This document shows, piece after piece, positions 53,206 through 63,509 of a DNA stretch of 64,000 nucleotides (positions are counted from its first letter, which is position 1; every line of letters begins with the position of its first letter). A program made the position numbers and the translations under genes. The notes under the pieces were generated by a model. The model did no database searches. It was not told the DNA's origin and saw nothing but the letters and a program-made list of their open reading frames with translations. The stretch is from CAVDRM01 sp963611355 (lineage in GTDB: Bacteria; Bacillota; Clostridia; Christensenellales; Aristaeellaceae), in assembly GCA_963611355.1 (NCBI GenBank), contig CAVDRM010000005.1, forward strand, positions 20,748 through 84,747, written 5' to 3'.

Positions 53206-54795
53206 TTAGAGCATCTCAAACAGGCGAGCACCCTTGGTCAAAAGCCATCGGAGAAGAAAAGCGCAGGCGGCGGCGAGGACGAGACAGAGCAGCAGGAAAT
53301 ATGTCTGCATCAGGATGATATTTCTCAGCAGGTAGTACGCGCCGCCCGTCACGAGGATGATGAACCAGCTTCCGAGGACTGTCCAATTGACGCTCGCGCC
53401 CTGCTTAATGGGGACGGTTTCGGATGTCCATTGGAAATTCGGCATCTTCAGACCGAATATAAGACCAAGCTCGGCAACCAGTACGGCGAACAGCAGGGCG
53501 GCTGCCGGAACGAGGAGCGCGTAAGGGAACGTGAGCCGCAGCACGGCCTCTTCAGCCAATATCGGCGGTACGGCGGCCGGAAGCACCAGCAGCAGATGCA
53601 GACGGAGCTTTGCCTTGATAACCTGCGCACCGCTCACGGGCATGGATTGCAGCAGCCACAGGCTTTTGCCCTCCAGCGATACGGAGGGCGCCGTGATGAA
53701 GGTCATGGAGAGCATGAACCAGAGAAAGCCCAAGGCCAGCAGCGGTACAAAGGGCTGCGCAAATTCGTTCGTCAGCAGGGGCAAAAAGCTGTCCGCCTTC
53801 CAGACAAGAAAAACGGCCGACAGCGGCATCAGCAGTACGCACAGACCGCAGTTGAGCATATAGGAGGGACTTGTGGAAAAGCGCTTCCATTCCTTAAAGA
53901 GCAGGGCTTGGGAGACGGTATGCGGCTTCACCATGCCTTCCTTATAAGTCTTTTTGACCGTACCCGGATTGGCTGTCGCCAGCTTAAAAAAGCTGAGGGA
54001 CAAGACAAGATAGGTCAGCCAAAGAAGCAGCACGATGAGGGCGGTGAAAACCAGCATGGACAGAGGGTTTCCTTCCGCCGCCAAACCCATGTGATAGAGC
54101 GGGTAGAAAATCACACGCATTTTTCCGCTGAGAGCTTCCGCATTCATGATGAAGGCCTCCAGTATGCCGGCGGCCTGTGAGGAAAGGTAATAATACCCTC
54201 CGAAGAAAACAAGGGACACGATGACAGTCAGCGCATTTTTATTTTTGAGTTTGGCGGAAATCAGCGCCACGACCCAGCCCAGCGCGGCGGATAAAACAAG
54301 AATCAGGCCGGACAGCAGGACGGGAATCAGCAGGACGTTAATCGTTCCGAGAAGGGAAAAGGGCGCCGTATAGAACCATACAATCAGCGCGGGGAGCATC
54401 ACAATCAGCTCATACATCAGCCCGATGGCATACACGCCGGATAGCCTCGCCAGCAGAATGCGGGAGGCCGGAATGGGCATTGACAGCAGAAGGTCGTTGT
54501 CTTTGGATTGATACAGGGAACTGTAGGTGTTGAACACACTGCCGAAAACGCCTAAGAAAACGGCAATCAGCGCCATGATGCACCAGTAGAACCAGCCTAA
54601 ATTAAGGCGGATGAACTCTTCACACATCATATCGCTCACAAACCAGAAAACGACCGACAGAACGGCAAACAAAGCCGCATACAGGGCGGCAAAGCCGATG
54701 ATGCCTTTGCGGGAGCGGCGCTGTCCTGTCTTTTTGCTGCGATAGACCCACGAAAAAACCTCAAGCAGTTGTTTTTTCAGCAATGCCCGCGTCAT
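53206..54795 (-). CDS. ABC-2 type exporter permease
   Basis: A 529-residue membrane protein with about twelve hydrophobic segments, of the type found in two-gene exporters. After a basic N-terminus it has membrane segments such as GIIGFAALYAALFAVLSVVFWF, and LFKEWKRFSTSPSYMLN is typical of a repeated, ATPase-contacting region. It overlaps the ATPase gene by ATGA, so the two are coupled. The exported substrate is unknown. Confidence 0.87.
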   Translation of the reverse strand: MTRALLKKQLLEVFSWVYRSKKTGQRRSRKGIIGFAALYAALFAVLSVVFWFVSDMMCEEFIRLNLGWFYWCIMALIAVFLGVFGSVFNTYSSLYQSKDNDLLLSMPIPASRILLARLSGVYAIGLMYELIVMLPALIVWFYTAPFSLLGTINVLLIPVLLSGLILVLSAALGWVVALISAKLKNKNALTVIVSLVFFGGYYYLSSQAAGILEAFIMNAEALSGKMRVIFYPLYHMGLAAEGNPLSMLVFTALIVLLLWLTYLVLSLSFFKLATANPGTVKKTYKEGMVKPHTVSQALLFKEWKRFSTSPSYMLNCGLCVLLMPLSAVFLVWKADSFLPLLTNEFAQPFVPLLALGFLWFMLSMTFITAPSVSLEGKSLWLLQSMPVSGAQVIKAKLRLHLLLVLPAAVPPILAEEAVLRLTFPYALLVPAAALLFAVLVAELGLIFGLKMPNFQWTSETVPIKQGASVNWTVLGSWFIILVTGGAYYLLRNIILMQTYFLLLCLVLAAACAFLLRWLLTKGARLFEML

Positions 54796-55502
54796 GTGTC
54801 AGCCTCCAGCTCCAAGAATACGTTTTCCAAGGAGGTGTCGCCCTTCACCTCATCCATCGTGCCGGACTTGATGAGCCGGCCGTTCTTGATGATGGCCACT
54901 TTGTCGCAGAGCTTCTCCGCCACCTCCAAAACATGCGTGGAGAAAAAAATGGCGCTGCCGTTATCGCACAGTTCGCGCATAATGGCTTTCAGCTGGTGCG
55001 ACGCTTTGGGGTCGAGGCCGACAAACGGTTCGTCCATGATAATCAGCTGCGGATTATGCAAAAGAGCGGCAATGATGGCCAGCTTCTGCTTCATGCCGTG
55101 CGAGTAAGCGGAGACGGACTGCGCCAGGGATGCGGTCAGGTCAAACAAATCACCGTAGCGGCGGATGCGTTCCCCGCGTTCTTTTACAGGAACGCCGAAA
55201 ATATCCGCGACAAAGCTCAGATACTGAATGGCCGTCATAAATTCGTACAAATCGGGATTATCGGGGATGTAGGCGATTTTTTGTTTACAGGCGATGGGAT
55301 TCGCTTTCATGGACGTGCCGCCGATATGGATTTCTCCGCTGTCGTATTGAAGGATGCCGCAGCAGGCTTTGATGGTCGTGGTCTTGCCCGCGCCATTATG
55401 CCCGATGAAGCCGTAGATTTCACCCGGACGGATGTGCAGGGACAAATCATCCACAGCCTTTTTGCCGCTGTAGATTTTCGTTAAATGTTCGATTTTCAGC
55501 AC
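54792..55502 (-). CDS. ABC exporter ATP-binding protein
   Basis: A 236-residue ATPase with Walker A GHNGAGKTT, Q-loop PDNPDLYEF, signature SAYSHGMKQKLAIIAAL (S-H-G-M-K-Q) and Walker B LIIMDEPFVGLDP. I place the start at the GTG at 55502 because GGGGAGGA lies seven bases upstream and VLKIEHLTKIYSGKKAV is the usual ATPase beginning. The open frame to 55616 adds a cysteine-rich stretch unlike the family. It pairs with the permease just downstream. Confidence 0.9.
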   Translation of the reverse strand: MLKIEHLTKIYSGKKAVDDLSLHIRPGEIYGFIGHNGAGKTTTIKACCGILQYDSGEIHIGGTSMKANPIACKQKIAYIPDNPDLYEFMTAIQYLSFVADIFGVPVKERGERIRRYGDLFDLTASLAQSVSAYSHGMKQKLAIIAALLHNPQLIIMDEPFVGLDPKASHQLKAIMRELCDNGSAIFFSTHVLEVAEKLCDKVAIIKNGRLIKSGTMDEVKGDTSLENVFLELEADT

Positions 55503-55699
55503 CTTTGAATCCTCCCCGTGCGTGCGGTCTTTCAGATGAATGAGTTTTGAAGCGCAGCTGCCGAGCCCTGAGCACGCCACACTCCGAATTATAAAGGGCT
55601 GATTTTGTTTCGTCAATCATGGAATGCATATTTTACAAGCATTTGACATTGATCTGAAGACAACTTGCAATATTATAAAGAAATTTCTGCGGAAAACCC

Positions 55700-55728
55700 T
55701 TGACAAAGCGGGAGGGTCATGCTATATT
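55700..55728 (+). promoter_or_regulatory. Sigma-A promoter of the heat-shock operon
   Basis: TTGACA, 17 nt, TATATT, directly ahead of the CIRCE element. The rest of 55503-55825 holds no gene. Confidence 0.8.
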
Positions 55729-55735
55729 ATCATTG

Positions 55736-55762
55736 TTAGCACTCAAAGGAGTCGAGTGCTAA
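55736..55762. promoter_or_regulatory. CIRCE operator (HrcA site)
   Basis: TTAGCACTC, nine bases, GAGTGCTAA: an exact CIRCE inverted repeat, downstream of the -10 and upstream of hrcA. HrcA represses the operon here under normal conditions. Confidence 0.97.
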
Positions 55763-55825
55763 CTGAGAAAGGCAAAAAAGCTCCTGAGTTACCATGTCGG
55801 GAAGAAAGGAACGGAGGCGGAAGGC

Positions 55826-56851
55826 ATGACACTGGATGACAGAAAGCTGCGCATTCTGGCGGCCATCATTCAGGACTATGTATTGACCGCCGTTCCCGTC
55901 GGCTCACGCACCATCACGCGAAAGTACGACATGGGCGTTTCTCCTGCCACCATCCGCAACGAGATGAGCGATTTGGAGCTGCTTGGCTATCTGGATCAGC
56001 CCCATGTGTCTGCGGGACGTGTGCCAAGCGGCAAGGCGTACCGCCTGTATGTGGATATGCTGATGCAGAGCGCCGAAGCCCAGCCGCCGACGGATGAAAA
56101 GGCGCGGAAGTATATCTTGGAACATGTCCGCCAGCTTGAGGATGTGGTGGAGAGGACGGCAAGCGCTTTAAGCGAGCTGACGCATTACACCTCGGTGGTC
56201 ATGATGCCGGGGCAGCCGCTGATGCGGATCGCTACCCTGCAATTAGTGCCGATGCCGCGGGGCGCGGCGCTGCTGGTCATTGTGACGGACAGCGGTATTG
56301 TGCGGGACACGGTGATTCATGTCAGCAGTCAGCTGGATGCGGATGCGCTGTATGCCATCAGCCGAACGCTGACGGAACGGCTTTCGGGACGCACCCTCAA
56401 GGAGGTACAGGATATGCTCGCCTCCTATGCCCGCTTTTCCGGCGCGAACGGCGTGGTGCTGGGCGGCGTAGCGGAGCTGGCGGCGCAGATGGAGAAGCAG
56501 TCCTCGGTGGATTCCATCGCCGTGGGCGGTGCGCACAACATCCTGAACTATCCGGAATATGCGGATGTGGATAAGGCGCGGGCATTCCTGTCCGTGACCG
56601 AATCACGGGAGACCATGCTTCGGCTGGTCAAGGAAAGCAAAGCGCCCGTGTCCGTGCGAATCGGCAGTGAGCTGGGCGTGCCGGAGCTGAAGGATTGCAG
56701 CCTTGTCACGGCACAATATCAAATCGGCTCTTCCCACCGCGGAACGGTGGGCATCATAGGACCGACGAGGATGCCGTATGACAAGGTGCTGACAACACTG
56801 ACCAGCGTCGGCAGAACGCTGACGGAATTATTTACGCCGGAGGTAGCATAA
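55826..56851 (+). CDS. hrcA: Heat-inducible transcription repressor HrcA
   Basis: Repressor of the chaperone operon that binds CIRCE and is kept active by GroE. The 341 residues show the N-terminal winged helix (MTLDDRKLRILAAIIQDYV, then GVSPATIRNEMSDLE), the central GAF-like part (NGVVLGGVAELAA) and the C-terminal region with VRIGSELG and GTVGIIGPTRMPYDK. It lies directly behind its own operator, so it is autoregulated, and is followed six bases later by grpE. Confidence 0.97.
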   Translation: MTLDDRKLRILAAIIQDYVLTAVPVGSRTITRKYDMGVSPATIRNEMSDLELLGYLDQPHVSAGRVPSGKAYRLYVDMLMQSAEAQPPTDEKARKYILEHVRQLEDVVERTASALSELTHYTSVVMMPGQPLMRIATLQLVPMPRGAALLVIVTDSGIVRDTVIHVSSQLDADALYAISRTLTERLSGRTLKEVQDMLASYARFSGANGVVLGGVAELAAQMEKQSSVDSIAVGGAHNILNYPEYADVDKARAFLSVTESRETMLRLVKESKAPVSVRIGSELGVPELKDCSLVTAQYQIGSSHRGTVGIIGPTRMPYDKVLTTLTSVGRTLTELFTPEVA

Positions 56852-56856
56852 GGGCT

Positions 56857-57456
56857 ATGGAGGATGAAATGAAGAAAAAGAAGAAGGAAAAGGAAGCGGC
56901 AGCCGAAAGTCAGCAGCCCGTTCAGCCGCAGGAGGAACAGCTGCCGGAAGACGCTGAGCCGAATGAGGCGCCGGAAGCAGACGCTGCGCAAAGCGCCGTG
57001 ACCGATTTAAAGCCTCTCCTGGAGGCCTCCCGCCAGAAGGCGGAGGAATACCTGAACCTGGCACAGCGCGTGCAGGCGGATTTTGATAATTACCGCCGCC
57101 GCAATCAGAACGTCCGAGCCGATGCTTTTGAGGACGGCGCAAAGGAGTTTATCAAGACCCTGCTTCCTGTTGTGGATAATCTGGAGCGCGCCCTCCAAGC
57201 CGAAACGACGGACAAAAATATCCGCACGGGCGTGGAGATGGTGTACAAGCAGCTTTGCGAGGTGCTGGAAAAGCGCGGCGTGACCGTGATTGACCGCCTC
57301 GGTGAAAAGTTCGACCCGAATCTTGAAAATGCCGTCATGCAGGGCACTGAGGATGAGGGTGAAAAAGGCTGCGTCTGCGCGGTGCTTCAAAAGGGCTACA
57401 AGCTGGGCGACACCGTTCTTCGCCACGCAATGGTGAAGGTCGTCGCGGAGGGCTGA
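56857..57456 (+). CDS. grpE: Nucleotide exchange factor GrpE
   Basis: Promotes ADP release from DnaK. The 199 residues have a charged, low-complexity N-terminus (MKKKKKEKEAAAES), a long coiled coil (about 45-95) with the ADFDNYRRRNQ motif, and a C-terminal beta domain with VTVIDRLGEKFDPNLENAV and KGYKLGDTVLRHAMVKV. Starts six nucleotides after hrcA; GGAGGTA overlaps the hrcA end. Confidence 0.96.
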   Translation: MEDEMKKKKKEKEAAAESQQPVQPQEEQLPEDAEPNEAPEADAAQSAVTDLKPLLEASRQKAEEYLNLAQRVQADFDNYRRRNQNVRADAFEDGAKEFIKTLLPVVDNLERALQAETTDKNIRTGVEMVYKQLCEVLEKRGVTVIDRLGEKFDPNLENAVMQGTEDEGEKGCVCAVLQKGYKLGDTVLRHAMVKVVAEG

Positions 57457-57550
57457 CGGCTCCAATAACGCTGAAAATGCGGGCAACCGCTTTTCACATA
57501 CATGAATCAAGCAAATCACCACAAAACTGACATACATGGAGGAAACAATT

Positions 57551-59389
<1,839 letters not shown>

Positions 59390-59423
59390 GCCTATCTATA
59401 GTATAATATTCAAGGAGCACGGC

Positions 59424-59462
59424 AGGCAGATCGGAGGCAAAAAGTCCGGTCTGCCTCCCGTG
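59424..59462 (+). other. Hairpin between dnaK and dnaJ
   Basis: GGCAGATCGG and CCGGTCTGCC form a 10-bp stem with one G-U pair. No T-run follows, so it may set mRNA stability or limit readthrough. Confidence 0.45.
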
Positions 59463-59484
59463 TGTCCGAGAGGTGAAATGAACT

Positions 59485-60624
59485 GTGGCAACGAAACGCG
59501 ATTATTATGAGGTGATGGGCGTTCCAAAGAACGCAAGCGCCGATGATATAAAAAAAGCCTACCGAAAACTCGCCAAGGAATGCCATCCGGATTTGCATCC
59601 CGATGATAAGCGGGCAGAGGAGCGCTTCAAAGAGCTGAATGAGGCGAATGAGGTGCTGTCCGACCCCGAAAAGCGGGCGAAATACGACCAGTACGGCTTT
59701 GACGGCCCGCAGAATCCCTTCGGCGGCGCGGGCGGCCAGGCCGGCGGGTTTGATTTCTCCGGCTTCGGCGGCATGGGCGATATTTTCGACCAGCTCTTTG
59801 GCGGCGGCATGGGCGGTTCTTCGGCACAGCGCAGAAATGCGCCCCGCGCTGGAAACGACCTGCGCTATGAGCTGCGCATCTCGTTCGAAGAAGCCGCGTT
59901 CGGCTGCGAAAAGTCCTTCGATTTTAACCGCAACGAAACCTGCAACGCCTGCCACGGCAGCGGCGCGAAGCCGGGTACGCAGCCTAAGACCTGCCCCACC
60001 TGCAAGGGTACGGGTCAGGTACGGGTGCAGGGCGGCTTTATGGTCACCGTGCGCACCTGCTCCACCTGCGGCGGCACGGGCAAAATCGTCAGCGATAAAT
60101 GTACGGCCTGCAGCGGCACGGGTGTTGTCCGTAAGCGCAGAACGGCGACCGTTAAAGTGCCGGCGGGCATTGACAACGGCCAGACCATTGTCATGAACGG
60201 ACAGGGCGAGCCGGGTGTCAACGGCGGGCCGAACGGCGATTTGTATATCGTCGTCGGCGTGCGTCCGCACAAGCTTTTTAAGCGCGACGGCGCGAACCTG
60301 TTTCTGGATATGCCCATTTCCTTCACCCAGGCGGCGCTCGGCGCGGACATTGATGTGCCGACGCTGACGGGACCTATCAAGTATCATATTCCGGAAGGCA
60401 CGCAGAACGACACCGAATTCCGCATCAAGGGGCAGGGCGTTCCCTACGTCCGCTCCGCGCTCAAAGGCGATTTGATTATGCGGGTACGCGTGGAAGTTCC
60501 CAAACGGCTGAACGAAAAGCAAAAGGCGCTTCTGCGCCAGCTGGAGGAATTGAGCAGCGGCAAGGAGTACGAAGGCCGTAAATCCTTTCTGGACAAGATG
60601 AAGGACTTGTTCGATAAAAATTGA
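59485..60624 (+). CDS. dnaJ: Chaperone protein DnaJ
   Basis: DnaK co-chaperone. The 379 residues start at a GTG with GAGAGGTGA upstream. The J-domain (about 5-70) carries HPD. A glycine-phenylalanine linker (GGAGGQAGGFDFSGFGG) follows. Four zinc-finger CxxCxGxG units are visible (CNACHGSG, CPTCKGTG, CSTCGGTG, CTACSGTG), then the C-terminal substrate domain with GEPGVNGGPNGDLYI. A full-length canonical DnaJ. Confidence 0.97.
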   Translation: MATKRDYYEVMGVPKNASADDIKKAYRKLAKECHPDLHPDDKRAEERFKELNEANEVLSDPEKRAKYDQYGFDGPQNPFGGAGGQAGGFDFSGFGGMGDIFDQLFGGGMGGSSAQRRNAPRAGNDLRYELRISFEEAAFGCEKSFDFNRNETCNACHGSGAKPGTQPKTCPTCKGTGQVRVQGGFMVTVRTCSTCGGTGKIVSDKCTACSGTGVVRKRRTATVKVPAGIDNGQTIVMNGQGEPGVNGGPNGDLYIVVGVRPHKLFKRDGANLFLDMPISFTQAALGADIDVPTLTGPIKYHIPEGTQNDTEFRIKGQGVPYVRSALKGDLIMRVRVEVPKRLNEKQKALLRQLEELSSGKEYEGRKSFLDKMKDLFDKN

Positions 60625-60636
60625 TTCATTCCGTTT

Positions 60637-60688
60637 CCCGACCGTGCGGATTCATGCTATAATGGCATGAAGGCGGTCGGGATTTTTT
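60637..60688 (+). terminator. Terminator after dnaJ
   Basis: CCCGACCG and CGGTCGGG form an 8-bp stem followed by ATTTTTTG. Its loop contains TATAAT (60658-60663), a possible -10 of the next gene. Confidence 0.65.
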
Positions 60689-60708
60689 GCTGAAGGAGAG
60701 AAAAACGC

Positions 60709-61836
60709 ATGAACAGTACATTGTACCGCATCGGCATTCATCTGACACCCCGTCTCCGTGTTCATCTGCCGGACGACGGCTTTCTGAACGCGGATACACG
60801 GGCGGCGCTGGAAACGGTTCTTTCAGCCGAGCGGGTGCGCGGCGGCTGTCTTGCGCTGTTTGACGAAATGGGGACACGCGCCGTTCTGCCCTTCGGCCGT
60901 ATCCGAAAAGGGGGAAGGGCGCTTGCGGAAAAAACCACCTTTTTTCGCACCGCGTCCGTTTCCAAAATGGTGACGGCGTATGGCGCTGTCCTGCTTGCGC
61001 GGGAGGGAAAGCTCGATTTGGACGCGGATGTCGGGCAGTATCTGGGTTTTCCTGTGCGGCATCCGAATTATCCGGATGATATCATCACCGCACGGATGCT
61101 CCTGTCGCATACTTCGTCTGTTATCGACGGCGTATCCTATCTGCAGGCACTGGAAACGGCCGCGCCGCTGCCGAACGGCATCTGGGCGGATTGCTTTGCC
61201 GCCCGACGTCCGGACAAGCAGTGGGAATATTCTAATTTCGGCGCGGGGCTGATGGGCTGCGTGATGGAAAAGGCGGCGGACGAACCGTTTGACCTTTTGA
61301 TGCTGCGCCTTTTGTTCATGCCATCCGATATCCGCGCCAGCTACTATCCGCAGCGGATAGAGAAAACGCTTTCGGACGCTTGGCGGCTGTTTCCGCCGGC
61401 ACAGCAAGCGAATTTTGACGCCTTGGCACGGCAGAAACGGCCGCTGCCTGATAACGAGATAGACCCGACCCGTGACTATTTATTGGCGCACGGAAACCTG
61501 TGCATCACCGCCGAGGGGCTTGCCCGCATTGCGCATCGGCTTGCCGAAGATAAAGCGGCGTTTGCCCTCATGCGTACGGAAATCGCTCCCTTCGGAAAGC
61601 GTGACCGGACGCTGTGCGAGGGGTTGGGGATGTTTATTTATCGGGAAAACGGGCTGACGCTGTACGGCCATCAGGGGCTGGCTTACGGCGCGGTGCACGG
61701 CGTATTTATGGACGAGCGCGGGCGAGGCTTTGTTCTGCTGACCAGCGCATGCAGTGAGGAGCGGCACGGCGTTTTGACAAAGATGAATCGGGCGCTGTGC
61801 AGCGCCTTGTTTACGGGGTGCGGGCCGTGGACGTAA
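60709..61836 (+). CDS. Serine hydrolase (beta-lactamase/class C family)
   Basis: A 375-residue beta-lactamase-fold serine hydrolase. TASVSKMV holds the SxxK nucleophile (about residue 85), YSNFGAG the YxN motif, and a late HQGLAYG stands for the KTG-like block. There is no signal peptide, so it is probably cytoplasmic and not a resistance beta-lactamase; an esterase or DD-peptidase relative is likelier. GAAGGAGAG precedes the ATG. It ends inside the recX coding region. Confidence 0.85.
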   Translation: MNSTLYRIGIHLTPRLRVHLPDDGFLNADTRAALETVLSAERVRGGCLALFDEMGTRAVLPFGRIRKGGRALAEKTTFFRTASVSKMVTAYGAVLLAREGKLDLDADVGQYLGFPVRHPNYPDDIITARMLLSHTSSVIDGVSYLQALETAAPLPNGIWADCFAARRPDKQWEYSNFGAGLMGCVMEKAADEPFDLLMLRLLFMPSDIRASYYPQRIEKTLSDAWRLFPPAQQANFDALARQKRPLPDNEIDPTRDYLLAHGNLCITAEGLARIAHRLAEDKAAFALMRTEIAPFGKRDRTLCEGLGMFIYRENGLTLYGHQGLAYGAVHGVFMDERGRGFVLLTSACSEERHGVLTKMNRALCSALFTGCGPWT

Positions 61837-62471
61837 TCGTGAGCGTTAAGCGGGCGCACGGCGTGGCCGAGGTTGCCTTTTCCTCCGGCGATGTCCTGCG
61901 TGTGCCGTCCGCTGTTTATAAGGAGTTTTGCGTGCGGGAGGGCGAGCCGATTGAGCACGAGGCATATGCCCTGCTCATTGAAAAATATGCCTATCCCCAT
62001 GCGATGGAACGCGCTGCCAATCTCTTGGCCGCACGGGATTATTCGGAAAATGAGCTTCGCCGCAGGCTGCTTCGTGCGGCGTATTCGAATGCAACCGCAG
62101 AGCGCGTTTTGGAGGCGCTCCGCAGCCATCGATTTGTATCCGATGAACGTTTTTCTGCCCAATATGTTGCCCGAAAAGCACCGACACGCGGTAAGCGCCG
62201 TATATATCAGGAGCTTCGGCAGAAGGGAGTGAACGAGGACGTTGCCAAGGAAGCCTTGGAAGGCATCTCCGAAGACGAGGAAAATCAAAGCGCCGCTGCC
62301 CGTGCCGAAAAGTTTTTCCGCCGACGCGACAGCCGTGACCCGGACGAAAGACGGCGCTGCATCGCCACCCTTGTCCGTCAGGGCTATTCCTTTTCCACCG
62401 CCCGCACCGCCGTCCGCCGTGTGACGGAGCAAGATGATGAATTATCGTCTTTGATACCGGTTGATAACTAA
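61827..62471 (+). CDS. recX: Regulatory protein RecX
   Basis: Modulates RecA filaments. The family is composed of three-helix repeats; here the motifs AANLLAARDYSENELRRRLL, FVSDERFSAQYV, and RIYQELRQKGVNEDVAKEAL are clear. I place the start at the GTG at 61827, which would give 214 residues and overlaps the end of the hydrolase gene by about 10 nt; the open frame runs back to 61797. Start codon choice is uncertain. No recA is in the window. Confidence 0.85.
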   Translation: MDVIVSVKRAHGVAEVAFSSGDVLRVPSAVYKEFCVREGEPIEHEAYALLIEKYAYPHAMERAANLLAARDYSENELRRRLLRAAYSNATAERVLEALRSHRFVSDERFSAQYVARKAPTRGKRRIYQELRQKGVNEDVAKEALEGISEDEENQSAAARAEKFFRRRDSRDPDERRRCIATLVRQGYSFSTARTAVRRVTEQDDELSSLIPVDN

Positions 62472-62485
62472 CTGTTCATGGAGAA

Positions 62486-62514
62486 AGGCATCGCCGAATG
62501 ATTCGGCGATGCCT
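62486..62514. repeat. Perfect 13-bp hairpin after recX
   Basis: AGGCATCGCCGAA and its exact complement surround TGA. No T-run follows. It may end recX transcription without one, or be a small palindromic repeat. Confidence 0.6.
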
Positions 62515-62522
62515 CAGATTAT

Positions 62523-62564
62523 CAACAAAGTCTCGCCTTTCTGACGCATGGCGGGACTTTGTTG
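62523..62564. repeat. Second palindrome between recX and the sortase gene
   Basis: CAACAAAGTCTCGCC pairs with GGCGGGACTTTGTTG over 15 bp (one G-U) around a 12-nt loop. It could be a terminator for the converging sortase gene or a dispersed palindromic repeat. Confidence 0.5.
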
Positions 62565-62652
62565 CTATAAAGCAAAAACGGCATGAAAAAAATCCATAAA
62601 AATCCAAAAGGGGAAAGAGAAACGAATGTTTCGCCCGCCAAAAAAATCCTGA

Positions 62653-63444
62653 TCAATTTGTTTTCTCAATTCGTTTCGCCACGACCACAAGGCGGCTGTT
62701 CTTGCGACTGTACTCGCAGGTGGACAGCGTGATGAGCTTATCGCCATATTCAGCGGTCACGCCGGTATCGTAGAATGACAGCTCCTTGCACTTGGCAATA
62801 AAGTCGTTAAACTCATCGGCGCTCTCTGCATTCACGAAGCGATAATACTTGAACGCATCGGGGCTGTCTGTATAGACAACCGTGCGGAACACGGCAACGA
62901 TCTCATACCCCTGTTTATCCGTCAGCGTGTTGAAGGTAATCGTCCGATGCTCGCTCCAAAAGTCCTTGTCCTTAAACTTTTCAAGGTGGGCAAACATTGA
63001 ACCATTGGACATATGGTGTCCGTAGATCACAAGATTGTCGGACGGCTCCTGCACATCGCAATCTTCCTGCACATAGGGACAGCCATAGTCGGAATACTCC
63101 TTGTCAAAGCCGTGCTTCAGGTAGAAGTTTGGCTCATTCATCGACTGCATCACGGGATAGTTGATGTTGGTATCTGCAATGCTGATCCAGCCCACCAGAT
63201 CGCCATTCTGCTGATACAGCTCTGCAAGCTCCAGCAGAGGCATCTTTTCCTCGGAGTATGGAATCTGCTCCACCGTTTCCGTTTCAGCATCCGTCTGCGC
63301 CGTAGCATCCACAAGGTTAGCCAGCTCGTTATAAAGCTCCGCTTGCTTATTGGTTTCCTTGTAGTGGTCAATAATAAAATAGGTGCTTGTACCGAGAACA
63401 GCTACAAGCACCGCAATAAGAATCACACAGATTTTCTTTTTCAT
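62653..63444 (-). CDS. srtB: Class B sortase
   Basis: Transpeptidase that anchors proteins to the wall or to pili. The 263 residues start with a membrane anchor (residues about 4-27) and carry the sortase B pattern: VIYGHH with the catalytic histidine (H143 or H144), TLSTCEY with C243, and R251 in NSRLVV. The WISIADTNINYPVMQ block before the barrel is also SrtB-like. No sorting-signal protein is visible next to it. AAAGGAAA precedes the ATG. Confidence 0.95.
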   Translation of the reverse strand: MKKKICVILIAVLVAVLGTSTYFIIDHYKETNKQAELYNELANLVDATAQTDAETETVEQIPYSEEKMPLLELAELYQQNGDLVGWISIADTNINYPVMQSMNEPNFYLKHGFDKEYSDYGCPYVQEDCDVQEPSDNLVIYGHHMSNGSMFAHLEKFKDKDFWSEHRTITFNTLTDKQGYEIVAVFRTVVYTDSPDAFKYYRFVNAESADEFNDFIAKCKELSFYDTGVTAEYGDKLITLSTCEYSRKNSRLVVVAKRIEKTN

Positions 63445-63509
63445 TGCGTTTCCTTTCCAAAAGCAAAATGCCCGCCTGTTGCCAAGCGAGCATTACACGA
63501 TTCTGTCGT

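Noticed and set aside
60709..61836. Antibiotic-resistance beta-lactamase
   Set aside because: It has a beta-lactamase fold but no signal peptide and lies in a housekeeping neighbourhood, so a general serine hydrolase is more likely.
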